The notes below the pieces were generated by a model. The model was not told the DNA's origin, searched no databases, and saw only the letters and a program-made list of their open reading frames with translations. The position numbers and the translations under genes were made by a program. Positions 7,988 through 15,108 of a DNA stretch of 16,459 bases are shown here, one piece after another. Position 1 is the first letter of the stretch; every line of letters begins with the position of its first letter. This DNA is from UBA2197 sp034370465 (GTDB lineage: Bacteria > Desulfobacterota > Desulfuromonadia > Desulfuromonadales > UBA2197). The stretch covers positions 1-16,459 of the forward strand of contig JAXMLA010000170.1 in assembly GCA_034370465.1 (NCBI GenBank), in the 5' to 3' direction.

Positions 7988-8380
7988 TCAACACCCACAG
8001 CCGCAATTATGACAGACCCGTTTATTCTCTCCGTCCGGTTCTACCATCTCCGGGGCAAAGGCGACGCGACTGACACCGCGGCGGATGTCCTCCTCCAGAT
8101 TACAGTTGGCACTCTTGCCGATGATATGACCGAGACAAAGGTTACTTATGCCGTCTTGCAGTGAACTGAGCCGCACACAGTTGAGGAGATCGGCATAGCC
8201 ATTGACCTCAAGGACGATCTCTTCCTGCCAGCGCCCTTGAACACTCATCAGAAAAGGGGTGTATTCGCCCTGCAATCGGTTCACCCAGGCATCGATGCTG
8301 GCACGGTCGAAATCGATGCGCCAATCCTCCCGTAAAAAACGCCGCCCGTAAAAAGTGAGGATGATCTCTTTGCCGCTCAT
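7988..8380 (-). CDS. hypothetical protein with cysteine-rich C-terminal tail (CxxCxCxC)
   Basis: Family not recognised. It has 130 residues, no signal peptide and no membrane segment, so it is probably cytoplasmic. The protein ends in CHNCGCGC (123-130), giving cysteines at 123, 126, 128 and 130, the last being the final residue. Others are Cys68, Cys82 and Cys93. This clustering suggests metal or cofactor binding or redox chemistry, but that is inference. The start ATG overlaps the stop of the upstream PDZ gene (ATGA at 8380-8377), and AGAGGT lies nine bases before it, so the two are translationally coupled. It is the last gene of the long minus-strand operon. The stop is TGA. Confidence 0.75.
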   Translation of the reverse strand: MSGKEIILTFYGRRFLREDWRIDFDRASIDAWVNRLQGEYTPFLMSVQGRWQEEIVLEVNGYADLLNCVRLSSLQDGISNLCLGHIIGKSANCNLEEDIRRGVSRVAFAPEMVEPDGENKRVCHNCGCGC

Positions 8381-8835
8381 GGTTTAGTGACCTCTGGAAC
8401 AGGAGTCCCGTCCGGCACGAGCAACTGGACTTCGAGATCCTCTGTCGGTTCGTTCTTGAGGGCAGCCCGCACCAGCTGTGCACTCTTCTTACCGGCGACG
8501 CCGGGGCGCTGCCAGGTCAGCTTGACTTTACTGCCAACCTTGCCCCAAAGGCGATTTTTGGTCACATCTGCAAACTTGCTGCCGCGCAAAGCTATCCCGT
8601 CGACGGCGACAATCAGATCGCCGGGGCGCAGCTTGGCCTTATCGGCCGGAGATTTCACCAGAACCGCGATGACGACAATCTCACCGGTGGCGATCGGCAC
8701 CACCTGCAGACCGACGCCCCCCATCTCCGCCTGCCTGGCTGGCGATGCGGCAGGGGGTGCGGCGGCGGAATGCCCGCACAGACAGAAAAGAACAGCCATC
8801 GTGGGAAGGAGAAGGCGCGCGCAGCGATAGATCAT
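8377..8835 (-). CDS. secreted or periplasmic PDZ-domain protein
   Basis: It has 152 residues. The first 26 look like a Sec signal peptide: positive start (MIYRCAR), hydrophobic LLLPTMAVLFCLC, cleavage after SAAA. No good lipobox is seen. Residues about 40-125 form a PDZ domain, with the carboxylate-binding GVGLQVV strand and the SPADKAKLRPGDLIVAVDG core (62-80). No protease domain is present, so it is a stand-alone PDZ protein, perhaps a periplasmic binder or chaperone; the target is unknown. I chose the ATG at 8835 because GAAGGA lies seven bases upstream and the signal peptide starts there; a longer open frame to 9033 only overlaps the TsaC-like gene. The start is four bases after that gene's stop. 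Confidence 0.85.
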   Translation of the reverse strand: MIYRCARLLLPTMAVLFCLCGHSAAAPPAASPARQAEMGGVGLQVVPIATGEIVVIAVLVKSPADKAKLRPGDLIVAVDGIALRGSKFADVTKNRLWGKVGSKVKLTWQRPGVAGKKSAQLVRAALKNEPTEDLEVQLLVPDGTPVPEVTKP

Positions 8836-8839
8836 CAAA

Positions 8840-9454
8840 TTATCCTTCGGTGATCCAGGATGTTTCGCCGCAGCCCTGCCGCAACACTTCAATCCGGTCG
8901 CCGACCAGACTGATGACTGTCGAAGGATCGCCCATGAGGATGCCGCCATCGACAACCATATCGATTTGCTGGCCGAATTCATCCTCAATATCATAAGGAT
9001 CGCAGAGGGGGTTACTGCCGGAAAGGTTGACACTGGTGGTAACCAGGGGCTCGCCGAGTTCGCTCACAATCGCCAATGCAATGCGATTATCGGGGATACG
9101 AATACCGACGGTCTTCTGCTTGGTGGTGAGGATCTCCGGGGTCTGTCGCGTCGTTTCGAGGATAAAGGTATAAGGGCCGGGAAGGCGTTGCTTGAGAATG
9201 CGAAAAGCGAAGTTGCTGACCTGAGCAAAGCGGGTAATCGCTGCCAGATCGGGGCAGATAAAGGCGAAGGGCTTCTTCGGGTCGCGCTCTTTGATCCGGT
9301 AGATCTGCTGAATCGCTTTGCGATTGGTAATGTCGCAGCCGATGCCGTAGATGGTATCGGTCGGATAAGCGATGACCCCGCCCTTCCGCAACGTCTCGAC
9401 GATGCGGTTGATCTGGCGCGGCTGCGGATTATCGGCATGAACAGGTATGATCAT
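8840..9454 (-). CDS. YrdC/Sua5/YciO-family protein, probable L-threonylcarbamoyladenylate synthase
   Basis: It has 204 residues in a single YrdC-like domain. TsaC/Sua5 members make threonylcarbamoyl-AMP from threonine, bicarbonate and ATP for t6A37 of ANN-decoding tRNAs. Seen here: YPTDTIYGIG (30-39), IKERDPKKP (54-62) with the Lys-x-Arg pair of active TsaC, TTSVNLSG (139-146) and STVISL (178-183). The overall sequence (HADNPQPRQIN start, GPYTFIL, KTVGIRIP, QIDMVVDGG) is nearest in my recall to E. coli YciO, whose cellular role is less settled. YciO, however, has RQL for Lys-x-Arg and SLMLPG for the Ser-x-Asn motif, so TsaC activity is plausible. The start ATG at 9454 has no strong ribosome site and lies 21 bases after the YbeD-family stop. 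Confidence 0.88.
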   Translation of the reverse strand: MIIPVHADNPQPRQINRIVETLRKGGVIAYPTDTIYGIGCDITNRKAIQQIYRIKERDPKKPFAFICPDLAAITRFAQVSNFAFRILKQRLPGPYTFILETTRQTPEILTTKQKTVGIRIPDNRIALAIVSELGEPLVTTSVNLSGSNPLCDPYDIEDEFGQQIDMVVDGGILMGDPSTVISLVGDRIEVLRQGCGETSWITEG

Positions 9455-9475
9455 CGGCTGCCCCGAGCGAGTGGG

Positions 9476-9772
9476 TTAGAGGAGGTATTTCAGCTCGGCA
9501 ATCTGCTGCAAATCGTGATAGATCGCCTTGAGCTGTGCGACATTCTGCAAGCGGACGACAACGGTTACACACTGATACTCCCCCTTGCTGCTCGGGCGCA
9601 CCTTGATGGCGTCGAGGGGAGCAAAGACCGTGGCACCGATCGTCGAACGAACGCTGGCAACAAAGGCCTCACTATTGGGACCAAAGGCCTTAAAGATGTA
9701 ATCGCAGGGGAATTCCACCAGCTCGTCGAGCGGTTGGCCCTGCGTTGCTCCACAGTCACAGCTATGCGCCAT
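9476..9772 (-). CDS. YbeD/DUF493 (UPF0250) family protein
   Basis: Small cytoplasmic protein of 98 residues. It carries the family core: LVEFPCDYIFK near the N-terminus, then VRPSSKGEYQCVTVVV and a C-terminal helix-strand ending LKAIYHDLQQIAELKYLL. The fold is ACT-like; the E. coli member YbeD sits near lipB, but the biochemical role is not established. Two in-frame ATGs compete (9778 and 9772). GGAGG touches the first and lies six bases before the second, so I choose 9772. Ahead of the usual family start is an extra stretch, MAHSCDCGATQG, with a CxCG motif. The 9778 ATG overlaps the dut stop. Confidence 0.88.
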   Translation of the reverse strand: MAHSCDCGATQGQPLDELVEFPCDYIFKAFGPNSEAFVASVRSTIGATVFAPLDAIKVRPSSKGEYQCVTVVVRLQNVAQLKAIYHDLQQIAELKYLL

Positions 9773-9774
9773 CG

Positions 9775-10224
9775 TCATCCTCCGGTATGGCCGAAGCCCC
9801 CGGCGTTGCGTCGGGTGGTATCGAGCTCGTCGACGGCAACAAACTCCGCCCTGACTACCGGGGCAATGATCAACTGGGCAATGCGCTCACCCGCAGTGAT
9901 CGTCACCGCCTCCTGGCCAAGATTGATGATGATAATGCCGACTTCGCCGCGATAATCGGCATCGATGGTGCCGGGTGAATTGACCAGAGCGATCCCCTTT
10001 TTCAAAGCCAGACCAGAGCGGGGACGCACCTGCCCTTCAAAGCCGGCTGGGATCGCCAGCGCCAGGCCGGTGGGGACAAGGACGCGCTCTCCCGGCGCCA
10101 GAACGACTTCCGCTGCCAGGTCGGCATGGAGGTCAACCCCCGCAGCGAGATCAGTCATGTAACGCGGCAGAATCGCCGATTCAGAGAGGCGGCGCACCTG
10201 CACCGTCAGAGTCAGCGGCATCAT
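9775..10224 (-). CDS. dut: deoxyuridine 5'-triphosphate nucleotidohydrolase (dUTPase)
   Basis: Trimeric cytoplasmic enzyme that hydrolyses dUTP to dUMP and pyrophosphate, keeping uracil out of DNA and feeding dTMP synthesis. It has 149 residues, a normal length. All five motifs are present: AAGVDLHADL (27-36), RPRSGLALK (67-75), GTIDADYRGEV (85-95) with the catalytic Asp, GERIAQLII (112-120) and the C-terminal arm RNAGGFGHTGG (139-149). The last commonly reads GGFGSTG, so the His replacing Ser is slightly unusual. The start is the first of two consecutive ATGs (10224), with AAGG eight bases upstream. Only one base separates it from the TAG of the M16 peptidase gene. Confidence 0.96.
   Translation of the reverse strand: MMPLTLTVQVRRLSESAILPRYMTDLAAGVDLHADLAAEVVLAPGERVLVPTGLALAIPAGFEGQVRPRSGLALKKGIALVNSPGTIDADYRGEVGIIIINLGQEAVTITAGERIAQLIIAPVVRAEFVAVDELDTTRRNAGGFGHTGG
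9779..9783 (-). promoter_or_regulatory. ribosome binding site deciding the DUF493 start
   Basis: GGAGG on the minus strand abuts the ATG at 9778 and lies six bases from the ATG at 9772. Normal spacing supports the second ATG as the real start. Confidence 0.6.
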
Positions 10225-10225
10225 G

Positions 10226-11491
10226 CTATCGACCTTCGACCGTGAGTTGTGACAGGTCAAAATCCTGCGACTGGACGCGGCCAAGAATCTGCAGATTCAG
10301 ATATTCATCCCTGATGACAAACTCGGCAAGGCGGTGAATATCCTCCACCGTCACCTTCTCTATGTCGCGCTGTAGCTCGCGAATCGGGAAGATCCGGCCG
10401 AGATAAATCTCGTTGCGGGCCAAGAGGGACATACAGGTATCGGAACTCTCCAGAGATAGGAGGATATTCCCCTGCAGCTGATCCTTGGCAACCGACAATT
10501 CCTCTGCAAGGATCGGCTGTGCCCGAAATCTGGCCAGCTCTTTGAGGATTTCATCAACGGTCTGCCGGGTATCTGCCGGGGCGACAGCCGCATAAACGAC
10601 CAGAGCGCCGGCATCGGAATGGGCATCGACCGAGCTGTAGATCGAGTAAGCTAACCCAAGATTTTCCCGAATCGACTGAAAGAGTCGTGAACTCATGCCG
10701 CCGCCGATGATCATGTTGAGGAGATAAGCGGCAAAACGGTTGGGATGATCCTGAGGGAGGAGACGTGTACCGAGACAGATATGAACCTGTTCGAGCTCTT
10801 TTTCGTGCAGATGCAGGTGCCGTCCGTAGTCCGGCAGGAGCGTGGCGACCTCCGGAAGGGTCGGACTCATGTCGGAAAAAGCCGCTGTGATCAGGTCGAC
10901 GACCTGACGATGGTCGACATTCCCGGCAGCCACAATAACCATCCCTTCGCCACAATAGCGCGCGCGCATAAAGGCGCAGAGATCGTCGCGGGTCAGGGAT
11001 TCTATGGAAGCGGCCGTGCCGGTGATGGAGTTGCCGAGGGGATGATTTTGCCAGAAGGTTTGATTGAAGAGGTCGTAACTGAGTTCATCGGGGGAGTCTT
11101 CGACCATCCCGATCTCCTGCAGGATGACGCGCCGCTCCTTTTCGAGTTCCTCGGGGTCGAAGATCGAATTCTGCACCATGTCGGCAAGCAGGTCGATAGC
11201 CAGCGGCAGCTTTTCGCCAAGGACCTTGGCGTAGTAGCAGGTATATTCCCGACTGGTGAAGCCGTTGAGAACGCCGCCGACCGAATCGATGGTTTTGGCT
11301 ATCGCCCGGGCGTCACGTCTCTGCGTCCCTTTGAAGAGCATGTGCTCGACAAAGTGAGAAATACCGCTGACCTGCGGCATTTCATGGCGGGCACCGGTCT
11401 CGATCCAGATCCCGACGGCCGCAGAGCGAACCGCCGGGATCTTTTGACTGACTATCCGGAGACCGTTATCGAGAACCGATTTCTGGATCAT
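10226..11491 (-). CDS. M16-family zinc metallopeptidase (processing peptidase type)
   Basis: It has 421 residues with the two-lobed architecture of bacterial M16B peptidases (PqqL/YmxG/mitochondrial processing peptidase-like). The inverted zinc motif HFVEH is at 46-50, with the third ligand Glu126 seventy-six residues after His50, as the family rule requires. The second lobe carries GGGMSSRLFQ and the Arg/Tyr motif RENLGLAYS (276-284). No signal peptide is apparent, so it is probably cytoplasmic; substrates are unknown. The gene sits 12 bases after pnp, a frequent association in bacteria. No good Shine-Dalgarno precedes the ATG at 11491, so coupling to pnp translation is likely. Confidence 0.94.
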   Translation of the reverse strand: MIQKSVLDNGLRIVSQKIPAVRSAAVGIWIETGARHEMPQVSGISHFVEHMLFKGTQRRDARAIAKTIDSVGGVLNGFTSREYTCYYAKVLGEKLPLAIDLLADMVQNSIFDPEELEKERRVILQEIGMVEDSPDELSYDLFNQTFWQNHPLGNSITGTAASIESLTRDDLCAFMRARYCGEGMVIVAAGNVDHRQVVDLITAAFSDMSPTLPEVATLLPDYGRHLHLHEKELEQVHICLGTRLLPQDHPNRFAAYLLNMIIGGGMSSRLFQSIRENLGLAYSIYSSVDAHSDAGALVVYAAVAPADTRQTVDEILKELARFRAQPILAEELSVAKDQLQGNILLSLESSDTCMSLLARNEIYLGRIFPIRELQRDIEKVTVEDIHRLAEFVIRDEYLNLQILGRVQSQDFDLSQLTVEGR

Positions 11492-11503
11492 GACCGCAAC
11501 GAT

Positions 11504-13612
11504 TTACTCGCCAGCGGATTCGGGCTTACCAAGGGCTTCCTTGCGGGAGAGCTTGATCTTCCCTTGCTTGTCGATACCGATACACTTGACCAGAATCGAA
11601 TCGCCTTCGGCAACGACGTCAGAGACGTTCTTGACCCGCTCATGCGCGAGCTCGGAAACGTGTACCAAACCATCGGTGCCGGGGTAGATTTCGACAAAAG
11701 CGCCAAATTCCATGATCTTGCGAACGATCCCTTGGTAAATCTTGCCGACTTCGGCTTCCTGGGTGAGATCGCGAATCATCTTGATCGCCTTTTTGCAAGC
11801 ATCGCCATCAGCCGAGGCAATGTTGATCCGGCCGTCATCTTCGATGTCGATCGAACAACCGGTCGCTTCGATAATGCCGCGGATATTCTTTCCGCCGGAA
11901 CCGATAACGGTGCGGACCTGATCAGATTTGACATAGATGGTGGTGATCCGCGGTGCGTACTGCGACAGGTCGCCACGGGGGGTCGCGATCGCTTCGGCCA
12001 TCTTGGCGAGGATATGGATGCGGCCGGCTTTCGCCTGCTCCAGGGCCTGCTTCATGATCGCCCGGTCGACGCCGGTAATCTTGATATCCATCTGCAGGGC
12101 AGCGACGCCAGTGGCAGTACCGGTGACTTTGAAGTCCATATCGCCAAGGTGATCTTCATCGCCAAGGATGTCGGAAAGGACGGCAACATCATCTCCTTCC
12201 TTGATCAGACCCATGGCAATCCCCGCCACCGGAGCCGTCAGGGGGACGCCGGCATCCATCAGCGCCATGGAAGCGCCGCAGACGCTCGCCATCGATGAAG
12301 AACCGTTCGACTCCAGGACATCGGAGACGATGCGAATGGTGTACGGGAAGGCATCGTGCTGGGGAAGGACTTTGGCAATCGAGCGTTCGGCAAGATAGCC
12401 GTGGCCGATTTCGCGCCGCCCCGGAAAGAGACGCATGCTGGTCTCGCCGACCGAGAAGGGAGGGAAGTTATAATGGAGCATGAACTTCTTGAACTCCATC
12501 CCCTGGATGTTATCCATGCGCTGTTCATCGCTGGAGGTGCCGAGGGTCGCTGCCACCAAAGCCTGGGTCTCGCCGCGGGTAAAGAGGGCGCTGCCGTGGG
12601 TGCGGGGGAGGTTGCCGACTTCGCTGACGATCGGGCGAATCGTCGTCATATCGCGACCGTCGATGCGGACCCTCTCCTTGGTGACCATCTGCCGTAAGGC
12701 CCGCTTCGAAATCGAATTGAGGATTGCGGAGACTTCATTACCGCGGCCAGCGTATTCGACTTCCATCAGCTCTTTAATCTCGACTTTAATCTGGTCGATC
12801 GCAGCATAGCGCTCCTGCTTCGAGCGGATTTTGCTCGCAGCCTTGAGGCGCTCGGCAGCCAGCGGAGTGATCTTGGCTTCGAGCTCGGCATCCGCCTTGG
12901 CAACTTCGAAGGGCCGCTTGCTGACCCCGACCAGCGCTTGCAGTTTGGACTGCAGTTCAATCAGCGGCTGCAGGGCATTGTGGCCAAAGAAGATCGCTTC
13001 GAGCATGTCGTCTTCGGAGATGAGGTCAGCTTCACCTTCGACCATCATGACCGCCTCTTTCGAGCCGGAGACGATAATGTCGAGATCGCTGGCCGCCATC
13101 TGCTCGCGCGTCGGATTGGCGATTAGGACACCGGCGACACGGCCGACGCGCACGGCGGCAATCGGGCCGGCAAAGGGGATGTCGGAAATGACGACCGAGG
13201 CCGAAGCGGCAACCATCGCCAGGGTGTCAGGATCATTGATCAGATCCGCGGAGATGACCGTCGGCATGATCTGGGTCTCGAACATGTAGCCCTTGGGGAA
13301 GAGCGGACGCATCGGCCGGTCAATAAGGCGGCAGATCAGCGTTTCACGCTCCGAAGAACCCCGCTCACGACGGAAGAACGATCCGGGGATCTTGCCGGCT
13401 GCGTAGAATTTTTCCTGATAGTTAACGGTCAGCGGGAAGAAATCCTGCCCGTCGCGCATCTTGCTGGCCGAAACGACCGTACAAAGGACTTTGGTATCGC
13501 CGTACGTGACGATCACCGCCCCGTGCGCCTGGCGGGCCATTTTACCGGTTTCGATGGTCAGTGGCTGGCCGTTAAACTGCACTTCAACTTGATGATAGGT
13601 TGTTTCAAACAT
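11504..13612 (-). CDS. pnp: polyribonucleotide nucleotidyltransferase (PNPase)
   Basis: Trimeric 3'-5' phosphorolytic exoribonuclease of mRNA decay, 702 residues. Domains in order: RNase PH 1 (about 10-140, with GSFFRRERGSSERETLICRL at 77-96), an alpha-helical linker (about 240-310), RNase PH 2 (about 315-540, with the catalytic Asp-rich DILGDEDHLGDMDF at 481-494), KH (about 552-612, with GSGGKNI at 571-577) and S1 (about 622-691). I choose the ATG at 13612: AAGGAG lies seven bases upstream of it and only one base from the alternative ATG at 13618. It lies downstream of rpsO across a 218-base structured spacer and upstream of the M16 peptidase. By analogy with E. coli it may autoregulate through its leader hairpin. 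Confidence 0.98.
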   Translation of the reverse strand: MFETTYHQVEVQFNGQPLTIETGKMARQAHGAVIVTYGDTKVLCTVVSASKMRDGQDFFPLTVNYQEKFYAAGKIPGSFFRRERGSSERETLICRLIDRPMRPLFPKGYMFETQIMPTVISADLINDPDTLAMVAASASVVISDIPFAGPIAAVRVGRVAGVLIANPTREQMAASDLDIIVSGSKEAVMMVEGEADLISEDDMLEAIFFGHNALQPLIELQSKLQALVGVSKRPFEVAKADAELEAKITPLAAERLKAASKIRSKQERYAAIDQIKVEIKELMEVEYAGRGNEVSAILNSISKRALRQMVTKERVRIDGRDMTTIRPIVSEVGNLPRTHGSALFTRGETQALVAATLGTSSDEQRMDNIQGMEFKKFMLHYNFPPFSVGETSMRLFPGRREIGHGYLAERSIAKVLPQHDAFPYTIRIVSDVLESNGSSSMASVCGASMALMDAGVPLTAPVAGIAMGLIKEGDDVAVLSDILGDEDHLGDMDFKVTGTATGVAALQMDIKITGVDRAIMKQALEQAKAGRIHILAKMAEAIATPRGDLSQYAPRITTIYVKSDQVRTVIGSGGKNIRGIIEATGCSIDIEDDGRINIASADGDACKKAIKMIRDLTQEAEVGKIYQGIVRKIMEFGAFVEIYPGTDGLVHVSELAHERVKNVSDVVAEGDSILVKCIGIDKQGKIKLSRKEALGKPESAGE

Positions 13613-13619
13613 GGTCATA

Positions 13620-13625
13620 CTCCTT
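13620..13625 (-). promoter_or_regulatory. ribosome binding site deciding the pnp start
   Basis: AAGGAG on the minus strand is one base from the ATG at 13618 and seven from the in-frame ATG at 13612. Normal spacing favours 13612. Confidence 0.6.
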
Positions 13626-13631
13626 GTCTAC

Positions 13632-13670
13632 TGAAAACCCTCAATCATTCCATAACGATTGAGCTTTTCA
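13632..13670 (-). promoter_or_regulatory. long stem-loop in the pnp leader, just before its ribosome site
   Basis: TGAAAA (13632-13637) pairs with TTTTCA (13665-13670). Inside that, CTCAATCATT (13640-13649) pairs with AACGATTGAG (13654-13663) with one wobble pair, closing a four-base loop. The hairpin ends seven bases before the pnp AAGGAG. In E. coli the pnp leader folds into a stem cleaved by RNase III and then controlled by PNPase itself. The same role here is inferred from position and shape. Confidence 0.5.
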
Positions 13671-13744
13671 ACGGTTTAGCACGGTGAAAATAGACTAGGG
13701 AGGTTGGCCTGAGACAGTCTGCAACGCGATCGAAATTCACGTTA

Positions 13745-13771
13745 AAAACTCTCTCGGGACAGCCTCCCGAG
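13745..13771 (-). terminator. terminator-like hairpin between rpsO and pnp
   Basis: On the minus strand CTCGGGA (13771-13765) pairs with TCCCGAG (13759-13753) around a five-base loop. After AGA G it is followed by TTTTT (13749-13745). This resembles a weak intrinsic terminator for rpsO, leaving some read-through to pnp. Confidence 0.45.
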
Positions 13772-13789
13772 TCGCCGACGGTGGAATGA

Positions 13790-13826
13790 GATAAGCGCAC
13801 TCCTCACCGCAAGGAGTGCGCTTATC
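13790..13826 (-). promoter_or_regulatory. 15-bp perfect hairpin directly after rpsO
   Basis: GATAAGCGCACTCCT (13790-13804) pairs perfectly with AGGAGTGCGCTTATC (13812-13826) around a seven-base loop. It starts five bases after the rpsO stop on the minus strand and has no T run on either side. It is therefore more likely a 3'-end stabilising or RNase III-type processing hairpin than a terminator. Confidence 0.6.
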
Positions 13827-13830
13827 GGTA

Positions 13831-14097
13831 TTATCTGCGGATTTTAAGAGCCTTGATCACAGTCCGATAGCGCTCGACATCCTTGCTCTTCAAGTAGTCG
13901 AGAAGACGCCGCCGTTGTCCAACGATCTTAAGCAACCCGCGCCGCGAATGATGATCCTTGGCATGGGAGCGAAAATGCTCGGTCAGATAAAGGATACGCT
14001 CTGAAAGCAGAGCAATCTGGACTTCGGGCGAACCGGTGTCCCCTTCGTGGGTTTTAAACTGTTCGATGATTTCCTGTTTGCGTTCCGTGGCCAGCAC
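13831..14097 (-). CDS. rpsO: 30S ribosomal protein S15
   Basis: Primary 16S rRNA-binding protein of the small-subunit platform, 88 residues, normal length. Family features are the N-terminal helix with EGDTGSPEVQIALLSERI (18-35), the rRNA-binding HAKDHHSRRGLLKIVGQRRR (45-64), and the C-terminal LLDYLKSKD. The start is GTG at 14097, preceded by an excellent AAGGAGGT six bases away. It is followed by a strong hairpin and then pnp, the classic rpsO-pnp pairing. A promoter overlapping the truB 3' end probably drives it in addition to operon read-through. Confidence 0.98.
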   Translation of the reverse strand: MLATERKQEIIEQFKTHEGDTGSPEVQIALLSERILYLTEHFRSHAKDHHSRRGLLKIVGQRRRLLDYLKSKDVERYRTVIKALKIRR

Positions 14098-14129
14098 TGT
14101 GCCACCTCCTTACTAGTATTATTGCCTGT

Positions 14130-14150
14130 ACCGGACTTCAAATGGCCGGT
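14130..14150 (-). promoter_or_regulatory. small hairpin in the rpsO leader
   Basis: ACCGG (14130-14134) pairs with CCGGT (14146-14150) around an 11-base loop, within the roughly 60-base leader between the candidate promoter and the rpsO start. S15 is known to autoregulate through leader RNA structures that differ among bacteria. This could be part of one, but the five-base stem alone is weak evidence. Confidence 0.3.
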
Positions 14151-14166
14151 GGTCATGAAGCTTGAT

Positions 14167-14195
14167 GTTTTATCACAGAAGAAAAAGGCTGTAAA
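14167..14195 (-). promoter_or_regulatory. candidate internal promoter for rpsO
   Basis: On the minus strand TTTACA (14195-14190, five of six) and TAAAAC (14172-14167, four of six) are 17 bases apart, with TG one base before the -10 (extended -10). It lies just after the truB stop at 14200, and predicts a leader of about 60 bases for rpsO. Confidence 0.5.
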
Positions 14196-14199
14196 GTTA

Positions 14200-15108
14200 T
14201 TATGCGTTCCCCGGAAAGACCCGCAGCAGAACAAAATCGCCGCGCGGCTCGTTTTCACGTTCCGGTTCAAAACGGGCTACCGCGACCAACTGCTGAGCAC
14301 GACAAAGAGTGACGAGGCTACCGGCGACCGGAAAGGGCTGTATGTCGCTGACTTCACTTTGTTGCGGCGGCACTCCGTTCTTCAAACGTACCAGCGCCTC
14401 TGTTGACAAATCGAGGGCCGGGAGGGAAGCAAGGGCGGCCGAGACCGGCAAAAGCTGTACTGATTCCGGATCGCTTCGCAGACGGTCAAGAGGAATCGCC
14501 TCTCCTTCGGAGAACGCGCCGCTCTTCAGTCGGCGCAACGCAGTCAAGTGAGCGCCGCAACCGAGATAGGCGCCAAGATCATGGGCGAGAGTGCGAACAT
14601 AAGTCCCCTTGGAACAGGTGACTTCAAAGGTGACAAAGGGCAGCTCGACGGAGCAGAGTTCAAAACGATAAATTTCTATCGAGCGCAGCGCCCTTTCGAC
14701 CTCGACACCTTTACGCGCCAACTCATACAACGGGACACCGTCACGCTTGAGCGCCGAATACATCGGCGGCAACTGCTGAATCGGCCCGAGCAGGGTAGCG
14801 ATGGCGTCCTCTATCTGCGCCCGGTCGATAGAATCGATCGGACTGGAGCTGAGAATGGTCCCTTCGGCATCCTGAGTATCGGTCGTCTCACCGAGCTTCA
14901 GGGTGCCGCGATAGATCTTCTCACCATCCATGACGAACTCAACCAGACGAGTCGCTTCACCGATGGCCACCGGCAGAACCCCGGTCGCCATCGGATCGAG
15001 GGTGCCACAATGGCCGACGCGCCGCACCTTGAGGGCACGGCGGATCGTCCGTACCACATCAAAAGACGTGACCCCCTGGGGTTTGTCGACGACCAGAAAA
15101 CCGTTCAA
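14200..15108 (-). CDS. truB: tRNA pseudouridine(55) synthase
   Basis: Makes psi55 in the T loop of most tRNAs. It has 302 residues. N-terminal LVVDKPQGVTSFDVV (5-19) and the catalytic GHCGTLDPMATGVLP (32-46), with Asp38 as nucleophile, are diagnostic. GTYVRTLAHDLG and a C-terminal PUA-like segment follow. The start is TTG at 15108: a TAG lies in frame three codons upstream and the next Met is at residue 40, past the catalytic Asp. The TTG overlaps the TGA of nrnA (TTGA), with no clear ribosome site, so translation is probably coupled to nrnA. Confidence 0.96.
   Translation of the reverse strand: MNGFLVVDKPQGVTSFDVVRTIRRALKVRRVGHCGTLDPMATGVLPVAIGEATRLVEFVMDGEKIYRGTLKLGETTDTQDAEGTILSSSPIDSIDRAQIEDAIATLLGPIQQLPPMYSALKRDGVPLYELARKGVEVERALRSIEIYRFELCSVELPFVTFEVTCSKGTYVRTLAHDLGAYLGCGAHLTALRRLKSGAFSEGEAIPLDRLRSDPESVQLLPVSAALASLPALDLSTEALVRLKNGVPPQQSEVSDIQPFPVAGSLVTLCRAQQLVAVARFEPERENEPRGDFVLLRVFPGNA

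Noticed and set aside
7875..7990. Possible selenocysteine at the TGA ending the Cys-rich protein, giving a 38-codon extension to a TAA near 7851
   Set aside because: No clear SECIS-like hairpin follows the TGA within the expected distance. The extension is G-rich at first, then runs through the tRNA terminator, and does not look like protein. An ordinary stop is simpler.
8836..9033. Longer form of the PDZ protein starting at 9033
   Set aside because: The extra 66 residues overlap the TsaC-like gene in another frame, and would bury a good signal peptide that has its own ribosome site at 8835.
10745..12298. 517-codon plus-strand open frame opposite the M16 peptidase and pnp
   Set aside because: It is a shadow of two well-recognised minus-strand genes. 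Its composition is that of a reverse complement and no motif is seen.
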